Below, in pieces: positions 52,468-61,666 of a stretch of DNA of 64,000 nucleotides. The stretch comes from Palsa-147 sp049279675 (GTDB taxonomy: Bacteria; Acidobacteriota; Terriglobia; Acidiferrales; UBA7541), in contig JBAPOP010000154.1 of NCBI GenBank assembly GCA_049279675.1, positions 6,123 through 70,122 of the forward strand, given 5' to 3'. The first letter of the stretch is position 1. The number at the start of each line of letters is the position of its first letter. The position numbers and the translations under genes were made by a program. Below the pieces are notes generated by a model. It searched no databases. It worked only from the letters and a program-made list of their open reading frames with translations, and was not told where the DNA came from.

Positions 52468-53664
52468 ATGACGAATGGATCGAATCTGCGTGAACTATTC
52501 CGCTCGCGCTTCAAAACGGACGCGCAAATCTTTCGCGCGCCGGGCCGAACGAACCTGATCGGCGAGCACACCGACTACAATGACGGTTTCGTGATGCCTG
52601 CGGCCATCGGGGCTTACTGCTGGATTGCCGCAAACGCACGCGATGATCGAAGCCTCGTATTGCGCTCGGAGAATTTCCGCGAGACGGTCGAGGTGGATCT
52701 CGAGTCTACAAGTTTGCGGCCGACGAAATCGTGGAGTGATTATCCGATTGGCGTCGCAGTAATGCTTGAGCGCGCGGGACTGAAAATTCGCGGCGCGAAC
52801 TTGCTCATTCAGGGAGAAGTCCCAATCGGCGCGGGACTCAGTTCCTCGGCGGCAATCGAAGTCGCGACGGCCTGCGCTTTGTTACGTCTTGCAGGCCTCG
52901 ATGCGGATCATACGAGAGTTGCGCGCATTTGCCAGCAGGCGGAAAACGATTTTGTCGGTATGCGCTGCGGAATCATGGATCAATTCGCGAGTCTCTTTGG
53001 CAAGGAGGGGCACGCGATTCTGCTCGATTGCCGCTCACTCGAGTTTAAGCCGATGCCGATTCCGAAAAACGTGGATCTCGTCATCTGCAACACAATGGTG
53101 CGACACGCTCTGGCGTCCAGCGAATATAATCGGCGTCGCGCCGATTGCGAGGAGGCCGTCCGAATTTTGTCTCGCGCTCTCCCGGGAGTTCGTGCGTTGC
53201 GCGATGTTTCGTTCAAGCAGCTCGCGCGCCACAAATCGATGCTTCCGGAAATCATCTATCGCCGCGCTTTGCACATCGTTTCGGAGAACGCGCGAGTGAT
53301 CGAAGCGGGCGATTCGCTGAAACGCGGAGACGTCGCCATGTTTGGCCGTCTAATGGCTGAATCCCACGCGAGTCTCCGGGATCTCTATGAAGTGAGTTGT
53401 CCCGAGCTCGATTTGATGGTTGAGCTGGCGAATAAACAGAAAGGCATCCTCGGTGCGCGGATGACAGGCGGCGGATTTGGAGGCTGCACCATCAACCTCG
53501 TCGACTCCCGTTTCACAGCTGAATTCCGCAAAGAAATCGGTGTGGCTTATGAAAACGCTGCCAAACTGATGCCCGAGATTTACGTTTGGGCGCCTGCGGG
53601 GCCAGCAGGGACGGTCACCGATTCATTGAAGATGACCTCGTTCTCGCCAGGATCTCAGGAATGA
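52468..53664 (+). CDS. galK: Galactokinase
   Basis: The 398-residue GHMP kinase carries all galactokinase signatures: APGRTNLIGEHTDYNDGFV (residues 24-42), the phosphate loop GAGLSSSAA at 121-129, catalytic Asp171 in GIMDQFAS, and MTGGGFGGCT near the C-terminus. It phosphorylates galactose at C1, the first committed step of the Leloir pathway. Its stop overlaps the galT start (ATGA), showing translational coupling. No UDP-glucose 4-epimerase or mutarotase gene is adjacent. Confidence 0.95.
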   Translation: MTNGSNLRELFRSRFKTDAQIFRAPGRTNLIGEHTDYNDGFVMPAAIGAYCWIAANARDDRSLVLRSENFRETVEVDLESTSLRPTKSWSDYPIGVAVMLERAGLKIRGANLLIQGEVPIGAGLSSSAAIEVATACALLRLAGLDADHTRVARICQQAENDFVGMRCGIMDQFASLFGKEGHAILLDCRSLEFKPMPIPKNVDLVICNTMVRHALASSEYNRRRADCEEAVRILSRALPGVRALRDVSFKQLARHKSMLPEIIYRRALHIVSENARVIEAGDSLKRGDVAMFGRLMAESHASLRDLYEVSCPELDLMVELANKQKGILGARMTGGGFGGCTINLVDSRFTAEFRKEIGVAYENAAKLMPEIYVWAPAGPAGTVTDSLKMTSFSPGSQE

Positions 53665-54713
53665 ATTGGAAAGATCTCAAGGACGCTCCTCACCGGCGTT
53701 TCAATCCGCTAACGCGCGATTGGGTTCTCGTGTCTCCGCAACGAGCCGAGCGCCCGTGGCAGGGCAAGGTCGAAAGAGTCGCCGAACCGCCGCGCGCGCA
53801 ATACGATCCCGATTGCTACCTCTGCCCGGGCAATTCTCGCGCTCGCGGTCAACGCAATCCCGCATATTCCGGCACGTTTGTCTTCGACAATGATTTCCCC
53901 GCGCTACTTCCGGAAACGCCGTCGGCGATTGCCAATGTCGAAAATTTGATTTCCGCTCAATCGGCGCCGGGCGTATGCCGCGTCGGGTGCTTCTCGCCGC
54001 GCCACGATTTGACACTATCGCGCATGAACCCCGCGGAAATCGAAGCCGTCGTTCGGATGTGGGTGGATCAGGCCCGCAATCTCGCCGCCGTGCCGTGGAT
54101 TCAGTACGTCGAAATTTTTGAAAACCGGGGGGATCTGATGGGCGCGAGCAACCCCCACCCGCATTGCCAGATATGGACTAATTCGGAGTTGCCAAATCTT
54201 CCGGCAAAAGAGCAATCATCACAGGAAGATTTTCTCGCGCGCGAAGGGGAGTGTCTCCTCTGCCGCTATCTGGCGCTCGAGATGGAAAGCAACGAGCGCA
54301 TCGTTTGCCAGAACAGCTCATTCGTCGTTGTCGTGCCGTTCTGGGCGCTCTGGCCATTTGAAACGCTGATTCTGAGCCGCCGCCATGTGGGTGCTCTCGA
54401 AGACTTGACGCCGGCCGAACAAATCGACCTCGCCGACATTCTTCGCCGCGCCACGATTCGCTACGACAATCTATTTGAGACTTCGTTCCCCTATTCGATG
54501 GGTTTTCATCAGCGGCCCACCGACGGGCAACCGCACCCCGAGTGGCATTTTCACGCGCACTATTTTCCTCCACTCTTGCGTTCTGCCACCGTTCAGAAAT
54601 TCATGGTCGGTTACGAAATGCTCGCCACACCGCAGCGTGACATCACGGCGGAGAGCGCCACGGTGCGCTTGCGGGAAATGAGCGAAGTGCACTATCTCGA
54701 TCGACTCGGCTAA
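53661..54713 (+). CDS. galT: Galactose-1-phosphate uridylyltransferase
   Basis: The 350-residue enzyme of the HIT superfamily has zinc-binding CYLCPGN (Cys52, Cys55) and the active-site SNPHPHCQIW, with His166-Pro-His168; the second histidine is the uridylylated nucleophile in the family. WHFHAHYFPPLL follows in the C-terminal half. It exchanges UMP between UDP-glucose and galactose 1-phosphate. The ATG at 53661 overlaps the galK stop by four bases; the upstream frame opening lies within galK. Confidence 0.94.
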   Translation: MNWKDLKDAPHRRFNPLTRDWVLVSPQRAERPWQGKVERVAEPPRAQYDPDCYLCPGNSRARGQRNPAYSGTFVFDNDFPALLPETPSAIANVENLISAQSAPGVCRVGCFSPRHDLTLSRMNPAEIEAVVRMWVDQARNLAAVPWIQYVEIFENRGDLMGASNPHPHCQIWTNSELPNLPAKEQSSQEDFLAREGECLLCRYLALEMESNERIVCQNSSFVVVVPFWALWPFETLILSRRHVGALEDLTPAEQIDLADILRRATIRYDNLFETSFPYSMGFHQRPTDGQPHPEWHFHAHYFPPLLRSATVQKFMVGYEMLATPQRDITAESATVRLREMSEVHYLDRLG

Positions 54714-54820
54714 TGCATTCGACTGTAGTTGGCTTTGCATCGAATTCTTGCGACTAAGAGCTTTCGAAATAATCTAATTAATGTTCAGGCTTCGTGGCAC
54801 CTTACTTGAGGAGGACGATC

Positions 54821-56494
54821 TTGAAACTGATGACTCAAATTCTTACATGTTCGCTGGCGGCATCCGCTGGAATGGCCGTTCTCGCGTTTTCCGGTCCTCA
54901 GGGCCCGAACGCCGCGTTCCACAACGCGCCGGCTGCCGAGAAAAACCTGAAGAATCCCTACCAAGGTGCGCCCTCGCCCAAAGCTAAATCAATGTATCAA
55001 TTTCGCTGCGGCAAATGCCACGGCGACAACGGAGATGGATCGGGGAATATCCCTGCATTGGCCCGCGGCCCAGCGCAATCGGCCACGGACGGCGAAATTT
55101 TCTGGTACATCACGAAAGGCGATCAAGCCAATGGCATGCCGTCCTGGGCAGCCATCCCGAGACAGCAAAGATGGCAAATCGTTGCGTATGTGAAGACCCT
55201 CGGCAGTTTGCAAGCGGCGGCCGATACGAAGGCGGCATCTGACAGTCCGTCGCCGTCCATAACAAATGCCGACGATTTGAAGTTGCCCCGTCCGACACCA
55301 CCTTTCACCGATTTCCGCTACGAGCAGCCGGGTAAAGTCCGGAAGATCACCGTAAACGATCTTCCGGCGCCGTACGCCACATCGTCAGCGGGCAACGCTC
55401 CAAGAGTCGTCGCGCGCCCTAAGGACGCTTGGCCGCAAGTTCTCCCGGGCTTCAAGGTTGAACTGTACGCGTCCGATCTTCACAATCCTCGATTGACCCG
55501 TACCGCGCCCAATGGAGACGTTTTCGTCGCCGAAACAGGGCATAACGACATTCTCGTATTTCGTGGAATCACTTCCGACGGCAAGCCGGCGCAGAGCGAA
55601 ATTTTCGCGTCCGGGCTCAAACAACCATTCGGAATCAACTTTTATCCTCCCGGCCCCAACCCAAACTATATTTACGTGGGAAACACGAACGCAGTCGTAC
55701 GCATTCCTTATCAGAATGGTGATCTGAAGGCGCGTGGCCCGGTGGAACACATTGTTGACTTGCCCTGGGGCGAGGGCCATTCGACGCGCGACGTTCAATT
55801 CTCGTCCGACGGCAAGAAAATGTTTGTTTCCGTCGGCTCAGCTTCGAACGTGGACGACTCCGATACTTCTCCTGCCGAGAAAAATCGTGCCGATGTACTC
55901 GAGTTCAATCCCGACGGTTCACAAATGCGGATATACGCTTACGGTATCCGCAATTGTGTGGGTCTGGCTCGCCGGCCAAAAACAGATGAGTTGTGGTGCT
56001 CAACGAACGAGCGCGACGCCCTGGGGGATAATCTCGTCCCTGACTACATCACCCACTTGCAAGACGGCGGATTTTACGGCTGGCCATGGTGGTATATGGG
56101 CGGCCATCAGGATCCTCGGCACGTGGGCAAGCACCCGGAGCTTAAAGACAAAGTCATCACCCCGGACGTAGTGCTCAATCCTCACAACGCGTCGCTCGAG
56201 ATGACTTTCTATGAAGGCTCGCAATTCCCAGCGGAATATCGCGGCGATATCTTCGCCTCAGAACACGGCTCGTGGAATCGCTCGGTACGCGTAGGCTACG
56301 AGGTCATCCGCGTGCCTCTCCACCAGACAGGTCATGCCAGCGGCGAGTACGAGGACTTCATGACCGGGTTCGTCGTCGACAACGCGCACGTCTGGGGACG
56401 TCCCGTTGGCATCACCACCGCATCGGATGGTTCGCTACTCGTCACCGACGACGGCTCGAATTCCATCTGGCGCATCAGCTACGTGGGAAAGTAA
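54821..56494 (+). CDS. Cytochrome c - sorbosone/glucose dehydrogenase fusion
   Basis: The 557-residue exported protein has an N-terminal hydrophobic signal or anchor and a single heme site CGKCHGDNGDGSG (Cys63, Cys66, His67) in a cytochrome c domain up to about 125. After a linker comes a six-bladed beta-propeller of the sorbosone dehydrogenase/YliI type (VELYASDLHNPRLTRTAPNG, VFVAETGHNDILVF, YAYGIRNCVGLARRP, GWPWWYMGGHQDPR). The propeller probably uses PQQ to oxidise a sugar and passes electrons to the fused heme. GAGGAGG six bases before a TTG at 54821 selects that start. It lies 107 bases after galT on the same strand. Confidence 0.83.
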   Translation: MKLMTQILTCSLAASAGMAVLAFSGPQGPNAAFHNAPAAEKNLKNPYQGAPSPKAKSMYQFRCGKCHGDNGDGSGNIPALARGPAQSATDGEIFWYITKGDQANGMPSWAAIPRQQRWQIVAYVKTLGSLQAAADTKAASDSPSPSITNADDLKLPRPTPPFTDFRYEQPGKVRKITVNDLPAPYATSSAGNAPRVVARPKDAWPQVLPGFKVELYASDLHNPRLTRTAPNGDVFVAETGHNDILVFRGITSDGKPAQSEIFASGLKQPFGINFYPPGPNPNYIYVGNTNAVVRIPYQNGDLKARGPVEHIVDLPWGEGHSTRDVQFSSDGKKMFVSVGSASNVDDSDTSPAEKNRADVLEFNPDGSQMRIYAYGIRNCVGLARRPKTDELWCSTNERDALGDNLVPDYITHLQDGGFYGWPWWYMGGHQDPRHVGKHPELKDKVITPDVVLNPHNASLEMTFYEGSQFPAEYRGDIFASEHGSWNRSVRVGYEVIRVPLHQTGHASGEYEDFMTGFVVDNAHVWGRPVGITTASDGSLLVTDDGSNSIWRISYVGK

Positions 56495-56579
56495 GCGTCG
56501 AAATCGGAATGAACTGCTAGACCAAACGCGCCAGCGCGGCAGTCTTCTCGCTGATGATTCAAGTTCCCCGCCGCGCACA

Positions 56580-57062
56580 CTAAAGTTTGTAGCCAATCTT
56601 GCGCACGAACTCGCGGCGTTTCGTCACGTCGTCGATAATTTCGACGCCTTTCGGTGAGTTGCCGTCAATCACGCCGAGCACTCCGCGCCCATGTCCCGAA
56701 TCGGCAACAATCGCTTCGACGGGATTCGCCGTCGCACAGAAAATCGTGCAAACCTCGAAGCAATCGCGCACTCGCCCCAATACGTTGATCGGATAAGCCT
56801 CGCGCATCAGCAGAACGAATGCGTGCCCAGCCCCGATCGCCTCTGCATTCGCGATTGCCGCGCGGCGCAGTTCATCGTCATTCGCCTCGACGCGAATCAA
56901 GCTCGGCCCCGAAGCCTCGCAGAACGCCACGGCAAACTTCGCTCCAGGCACCGTGTTCACCATCACTTCGTAAATGTCCTCAGCCGTCTTTATGAAATGT
57001 GCTTGTCCAAGAATGAGATTTGCGCGCTCTGGGATCTCGAGTCGAACGCTGTCTAATTCCAT
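56580..57062 (-). CDS. Adenosine-specific kinase family protein
   Basis: The 160-residue protein matches the small adenosine-specific kinase family (DUF355) along its whole length: NLILGQAHFIKTAEDIYEVM, KFAVAFCEASGPSLIRVEAN, AGHAFVLLMREAYPINVL, IFCATANPVEAIVADSGHGR and GVLGVIDGNSPKGVE. Archaeal structures gave the family its name; the physiological role in bacteria is unclear. GAGGCGAT precedes the ATG. It is monocistronic and converges with the dehydrogenase gene. Confidence 0.85.
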   Translation of the reverse strand: MELDSVRLEIPERANLILGQAHFIKTAEDIYEVMVNTVPGAKFAVAFCEASGPSLIRVEANDDELRRAAIANAEAIGAGHAFVLLMREAYPINVLGRVRDCFEVCTIFCATANPVEAIVADSGHGRGVLGVIDGNSPKGVEIIDDVTKRREFVRKIGYKL

Positions 57063-57181
57063 ATCGCCTCGCTGAGTGTAGATTTTTCCTGTTTCGAATT
57101 GCCCGTTTCGCCCGCCGTCGATTCATGTCGCGGAAGTCCATTATCGGCAGGGAGTAACGAGGAGGCAAGCGCCTGAGTATC

Positions 57182-57197
57182 TGGCACGACACGTGCA
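57182..57197 (+). promoter_or_regulatory. Sigma-54 (-24/-12) promoter candidate
   Basis: TGGCACG-ACAC-GTGCA matches the -24 block of the sigma-54 consensus exactly and the -12 block with one change, with GG-N10-GC spacing (57183-57184 and 57195-57196). It lies about 113 bases upstream of the PGPGW gene. Confidence 0.55.
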
Positions 57198-57309
57198 TCT
57201 CATTTGCGTCGGTATGCAACCGTCGGGCGCATCCAATAAGTGTCGAGCCGCGTACTAAAGTTATTCAAGCTTTGGCCGACAAAGAGTAGAGCTCGACGAG
57301 GACACCCAA

Positions 57310-57558
57310 ATGTTTTCGAGAACGATCGAATCCGCAAAGAGAATCCTGAAGGTCGCATTGGGATTCGCGCTCCTCGGCTTGGGTGTCGCTCTGATCTTCA
57401 CTCCCGGCCCAGGCTGGCTCACTATTTTGCTCGGCTTGGGTGTCCTCGCCGCCGAATTTGGGTGGGCGCGCCGGCTCCTTGATCGCATGAAAGAAGAAGG
57501 CGCACGCTTGCGCGCAGCTGTTTTTACCCGCCGCACTCCCCGCGACGCTGACGCATAA
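57310..57558 (+). CDS. PGPGW-motif small membrane protein
   Basis: The 82-residue protein contains FTPGPGWLTILLGLGVLAAE, the defining PGPGW motif between two hydrophobic helices (LKVALGFALLGLGVALIFTP and LTILLGLGVLAAEF), and a basic C-terminal tail. Members are small inner-membrane proteins of unknown function. GAGG lies eight bases before the ATG. A sigma-54-type promoter upstream suggests conditional expression. The short-chain dehydrogenase gene follows by 114 bases. Confidence 0.8.
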   Translation: MFSRTIESAKRILKVALGFALLGLGVALIFTPGPGWLTILLGLGVLAAEFGWARRLLDRMKEEGARLRAAVFTRRTPRDADA

Positions 57559-57672
57559 GATTTCACGCCTGATTTCTTGCTTGTCTCAAATCCTAAATCT
57601 GATTGTCTGATTGGCTGTGTGTGTGTTCTGATCTTTTCGCGCATTCTCACGCGCGAAGGGAGGACGAGTAGC

Positions 57673-58461
57673 ATGGACCAATGGCGCGGGAAATGGGCGC
57701 TCATCACCGGAGCGAGCGCCGGAATCGGCACCGAGCTGGCGAAGATACTGGCGGCGGGAGGAACTAACCTCGTCCTCACCGCGCGTCGGCGTGACCGTCT
57801 CGAACAATTGTCGAGCGAATTGAGTGCGAAGCACCGCGTGCGCATTGAAATCGTCCCAGCCGATTTAGCGCGTCCCGGAGCTCCCGGCGAAATCCACGCC
57901 TTCACGACGAACAAAGGCATCCACGTCGATCTCCTGATCAATAACGCGGGCTTCGGCGTATATGGTCACTTTCGCACATCGGAATCGATCCGCCAGCTCG
58001 AAATGGTTCAAGTAAATTGTGCCGCAGTCGTGAATCTCACGCACCTCTACCTGCCAGCGATGGTGGAAAAGCGCAGCGGCGATATCTTAATTCTCGCGTC
58101 CACCGCTTCGTATCAAGCCGTTCCGTACATCTCCGTTTATGCGGCGACAAAGGCATTCGATTTGCTGTTCGCGGAGGGTCTCGCGGAAGAAGTCCGGCAA
58201 TTCGGCGTACGCGTATGCGCGCTCTGCCCTGGCTCAACGAACACGGAGTTTCAGCATGTGGCCGGGCAGCCCGACCGAGTCTTTCGCCGCGCAGAAACGG
58301 CGGAAAAAGTAGCGCGCGTCGGCCTCGAAGCGCTTGCAAAAGGGAAGAGCAGCGTAATTTCCGGCTTCGCAAACAAATTGAGCACAGCATCGCAACGGTT
58401 AGCGCCGCGGCGATTTGTCACTCGCGTTGCGGCCAAAATGTTCGCGCCGCCGCAGATGTAG
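57673..58461 (+). CDS. Short-chain dehydrogenase/reductase
   Basis: The 262-residue classical SDR has the cofactor motif TGASAGIG (12-19), NNAG (90-93), a catalytic Ser in LASTASY near 143, and YxxxK at Tyr156/Lys160 (YAATK). TAR after the second strand (residues 36-38, followed by basic RRRD) favours NADP(H). The C-terminus with RLAPRRFVTRVAAKMF is typical of the DltE/YqjQ-like group of membrane-associated SDRs. GGGAGG upstream supports the ATG at 57673. The substrate is unknown. Confidence 0.87.
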   Translation: MDQWRGKWALITGASAGIGTELAKILAAGGTNLVLTARRRDRLEQLSSELSAKHRVRIEIVPADLARPGAPGEIHAFTTNKGIHVDLLINNAGFGVYGHFRTSESIRQLEMVQVNCAAVVNLTHLYLPAMVEKRSGDILILASTASYQAVPYISVYAATKAFDLLFAEGLAEEVRQFGVRVCALCPGSTNTEFQHVAGQPDRVFRRAETAEKVARVGLEALAKGKSSVISGFANKLSTASQRLAPRRFVTRVAAKMFAPPQM

Positions 58462-58504
58462 CGCGAAGAATTCAAAACTCCAACTCTTGATGCCGTGCCA
58501 GTTA

Positions 58505-60457
58505 TTACTCCTCGTACTGTCCTTTTGTTTGCGCCAGTTTCTCGATCACCGAAAGATCCTCAAGCGTCGTCGTGTCGCCCGAGACGCCGCCCTTCTGCGC
58601 GACTTCGCGGAGCAACCTTCGCATGATCTTGCCACTGCGCGTTTTCGGCAGCAGATCGGCGAATCGCACCTCAGAAGGCCGCGCAATCGTGCCAATCGTG
58701 GCCGCTACATGCTCGCCGAGAGCCCCCTGCAATTCACGTGAAGGATTCTGGCCGGCACGCAGAGTCACAAACGCAACAATCGCCTCGCCGCGGATTTCGT
58801 CTGGCTTCGCGACAACTGCCGCTTCCGCGACTGCTGGATGGCTCACCAGCGCGCTTTCAATCTCCATAGAGCTGAGCCGGTGTCCCGCCACCTTAATCAC
58901 ATCATCCACGCGCCCGAGAACCCAGATGTAACCGTCCTTGTCGCACTGCGCCGCGTCGCCCGTGAAATAGACGCCCGGGATGCGGCTCCAGTAATCGCGG
59001 CGGAAGCGCTCATCATCGCCGTAAATCGTTCGCAACATCGAAGGCCATGGCCGCTCGAGAATCAGGAAGCCGGTTTCGCCCGGCTTCACCGTCTCGCCTT
59101 GCATCGTTACGACGCGCGCCGCGACGCCCGGCAGCGGCCGGGTGGCGCAACCTGGCTTCGTCGGCGTCGCGCCCGGAAGCGGCGAAATCATGATGGACCC
59201 CGTCTCCGTCTGCCACCAGGTATCCACAATCGGGCACCGATCTTTGCCAATTACCTGCGAATACCATTTCCACGCCGCGGGATTGATCGGCTCACCAACT
59301 GTCCCCAGTAGCCTCAGGCTGCTGACATCGTGCTTATCAATCCACTCTTTGCCCCACGCCATGAAAGCGCGCACCGCGGTGGCCGAGCTGTAAAAAATCG
59401 TCACCTTGTAGCGCTCGACGATTTCCCAGAACCTGTCGCGCCGCGGAAAATCGGGAGCGCCTTCATACATCACGATGCTCGCGCCGTTCGCCAGCGGCCC
59501 GTATACCATGTAACTGTGGCCGGTAACCCAGCCGATATCAGCGGTGCACCAGTAAATGTCGTCATCGCGGAGATCGAACACGAGTCGCGTACTCCACTGG
59601 CACTGCAGCAGGTAGCCAGCCGACGTATGCAGCACGCCTTTTGGTTTTCCCGTCGTGCCGCTCGTGTACAAAATAAAGAGCGGCTGCTCGGAATCGAATG
59701 CGATGGCCGGGCACTCCTTCGACGCTTTCTCCATGAGTTCGTGCCACCACAAATCTCGCCCTGCCTTCCATCCGACTTTTAGGCCAGTGCGCCGCACCAC
59801 AATCGACTTCTCCACGGTCGGGCAGTTTTGCAGCGCGACATCCGCAGTATCCTTTAGCGGAATCACTTTGCCGCGCCGGTAGCCGCCATCGGCGGTGACC
59901 AGTATTTTCGATCCCGCATCGGCGATGCGATCCGCCAACGCGATCGCGCTGAATCCGCCGAATACGATCGAGTGCACCGCGCCGATTCGTGCGCAGGCCA
60001 GCATCGCCACCGGCAGCTCCGGAATCATCGGCATGTAAATCGCCACGCAATCGCCCGCTTTCACGCCAAGCCCTGAAAGCACGTTCGCGAATTTGCACAC
60101 TTGCTCGTGCAATTCGGCGTACGTCAGTTGAAGTGTTGGGCCGTCCTCGGCTTCCCATAGCAGCGCCGGCTTATTTCCGTTTTCGTCGAGGTGGCGATCG
60201 AGGCAGTTATCGGAAACATTCAGCTTCCCGCCGACAAACCATTTCGCGTGCGGCACGTCCCATTCGAGGATTTTCTTCGGCTCCTCCAACCAATGCAGCA
60301 TCTTCGCCTGCTCGCCCCAAAAGCCTTCCGGGTCGCGCTCCGCGTGCGCGTACATCTCTTCGTACTCTTTCATTGAGCGAACGTGCGCGCGCTTGCTGAA
60401 CTCTTCCGGCGGCGGAATCGGTGGTTCGTTGAGCACCTGCGGATCGAATTCTTGCAT
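58505..60457 (-). CDS. acs: Acetyl-CoA synthetase
   Basis: The protein of about 650 residues is an AMP-forming acyl-CoA synthetase of the Acs type. Visible are the phosphate loop YTSGTTGKPKGVLH, DIGWVTGHSYMVYGPLANG, DTWWQTETGSIMISPLPG, YFTGDAAQCDKDGYIWVLGR and the C-terminal RSGKIMRRLLRE, whose Lys is the acetylation-regulated catalytic residue. It activates acetate to acetyl-CoA. AAGGAGACTGG directly precedes the ATG near 60457; the frame is open further upstream to 60628 but that sequence is low-complexity. It is divergent from a cupin gene. Confidence 0.93.
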   Translation of the reverse strand: MQEFDPQVLNEPPIPPPEEFSKRAHVRSMKEYEEMYAHAERDPEGFWGEQAKMLHWLEEPKKILEWDVPHAKWFVGGKLNVSDNCLDRHLDENGNKPALLWEAEDGPTLQLTYAELHEQVCKFANVLSGLGVKAGDCVAIYMPMIPELPVAMLACARIGAVHSIVFGGFSAIALADRIADAGSKILVTADGGYRRGKVIPLKDTADVALQNCPTVEKSIVVRRTGLKVGWKAGRDLWWHELMEKASKECPAIAFDSEQPLFILYTSGTTGKPKGVLHTSAGYLLQCQWSTRLVFDLRDDDIYWCTADIGWVTGHSYMVYGPLANGASIVMYEGAPDFPRRDRFWEIVERYKVTIFYSSATAVRAFMAWGKEWIDKHDVSSLRLLGTVGEPINPAAWKWYSQVIGKDRCPIVDTWWQTETGSIMISPLPGATPTKPGCATRPLPGVAARVVTMQGETVKPGETGFLILERPWPSMLRTIYGDDERFRRDYWSRIPGVYFTGDAAQCDKDGYIWVLGRVDDVIKVAGHRLSSMEIESALVSHPAVAEAAVVAKPDEIRGEAIVAFVTLRAGQNPSRELQGALGEHVAATIGTIARPSEVRFADLLPKTRSGKIMRRLLREVAQKGGVSGDTTTLEDLSVIEKLAQTKGQYEE

Positions 60458-60651
60458 CCAGTCTCCTTCGAAGGACGGCCGCGCGGCGCGAGTGGCTTCA
60501 AAACCCGGCGCGCGCAGCCCTAAAGTACGAGACGCGCGCCGCTCGGTCAAGCCCGTAAGCTTCCGCGCCCCCGCGTGCACGCAGTTGGCGATCCCGGAAA
60601 GTTGTGGTTTCATACCGCCTGGTTTCACGCAGCCCCTGGTTTCATTCAGCC

Positions 60652-60918
60652 ATGGACGAGAACTCTTTTGCCACCCAGCTGCACAACGAGGGCTTCAGCC
60701 ACACGTATGTCTGGCAGGACAATCCGAACACCTTCTACCCCGATCACACGCACCCTCGTGAAACCGCCCATCTCGTCCTCAGCGGCGAGTTGTCGCTGAC
60801 AATGAATGGCGAGTCTAGAACGTACTGTCCCGGCGAGCGCTGCGACGTCCCCGCCGGAGCCGCCCATTCCGCCCGAATGGGACCCCAAGGCTGCCGTTAC
60901 CTGATTGGCGAAAAGTAG
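60652..60918 (+). CDS. Small single-domain cupin
   Basis: The 88-residue protein is a single cupin barrel with metal-ligand motif 1 in HTHPRETAHLVLSGELSL (quoted at 18 residues) and motif 2 in CDVPAGAAHSARMGPQG. No catalytic domain or signal peptide is seen. Small cupins often bind a metal and a small ligand; function unknown. The ATG at 60652 lacks a strong Shine-Dalgarno but matches the family start, and the frame upstream is in the acs promoter region. Confidence 0.72.
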   Translation: MDENSFATQLHNEGFSHTYVWQDNPNTFYPDHTHPRETAHLVLSGELSLTMNGESRTYCPGERCDVPAGAAHSARMGPQGCRYLIGEK

Positions 60919-61020
60919 CCCTTTTGGGGGCCTCCTCTCTCGTCCATAATTGTGGAACTTCCCCTCGGTCTGGGCGGAATACGTAACGTGAGGCCGTACA
61001 GATCGTCATATTGAGTATCG

Positions 61021-61656
61021 ATGGCTCAGGTTGGCGGACACTCCGAAGACGATTTGGTACGGCGATTGTTCGCCGGTGACGAGGGTGCATTTGTACTCGT
61101 CTACCAGCGCTGGCAACGGCCGATCTACCGCTTCGCTCTCCACATGAGCGGAAACACATCAGTCGCGGAGGACGTCACGCAAGAGGTCTTCATGACGCTG
61201 ATTCGAGAGGGCGGGCACTTCGATCCCGCGCTTGGCAGCCTGTCCGGCTATCTCTTCGGGATTGCCAGGAATCAGGTCCGCAAGCGTTACGACCGCGACC
61301 GCTTACTCGTTCCATTTAATGAGGGTTCGGCAGATGACGGCCACTCAAACGGGCACTCGGGCCGCAACGGAAACGGCGCTCATCCAAGCATAATCGTTGC
61401 GCCCATCGACCTTGGCCGCGGCGAAACAATCGCGATGGTCCGGGATGCCGTATTGAGCCTGCCGGGTCATTACCGTGAAGTCGTTGTGCTCTGCGATTTG
61501 CAGGAAATGAGCTACGAAGAGACGGCGTTGGTTCTCGAATGCGCCGTCGGCACGGTACGCTCGCGCCTGCATCGCGCTCGCGCCCTTCTCGTCGAAAAGT
61601 TGAGCGAACTTCAAACTCCAGAATCGAAGTCCGCCGTTGGCGGCATGAGGCAATGA
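61021..61656 (+). CDS. ECF-family RNA polymerase sigma factor
   Basis: The 211-residue protein has sigma region 2 (FVLVYQRWQRPIYRFALHMS, AEDVTQEVFMTLIREGGHFD, GSLSGYLFGIARNQVRKRY) and region 4 (LSLPGHYREVVVLCDLQEMS, EETALVLECAVGTVRSRLHR). A Gly/Asn/His-rich linker separates the two. It lies ten bases upstream of a putative anti-sigma gene in the same direction, the usual sigma/anti-sigma arrangement. No autoregulatory promoter of the GGAAC type with proper spacing was found. Confidence 0.87.
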   Translation: MAQVGGHSEDDLVRRLFAGDEGAFVLVYQRWQRPIYRFALHMSGNTSVAEDVTQEVFMTLIREGGHFDPALGSLSGYLFGIARNQVRKRYDRDRLLVPFNEGSADDGHSNGHSGRNGNGAHPSIIVAPIDLGRGETIAMVRDAVLSLPGHYREVVVLCDLQEMSYEETALVLECAVGTVRSRLHRARALLVEKLSELQTPESKSAVGGMRQ

Positions 61657-61666
61657 AGGTCGATTT

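Noticed and set aside
60954..60987. GGAACTT upstream of the ECF sigma gene as an ECF -35 element
   Set aside because: The nearest CGT-type -10 element is more than 20 bases away, too far for a normal ECF promoter.
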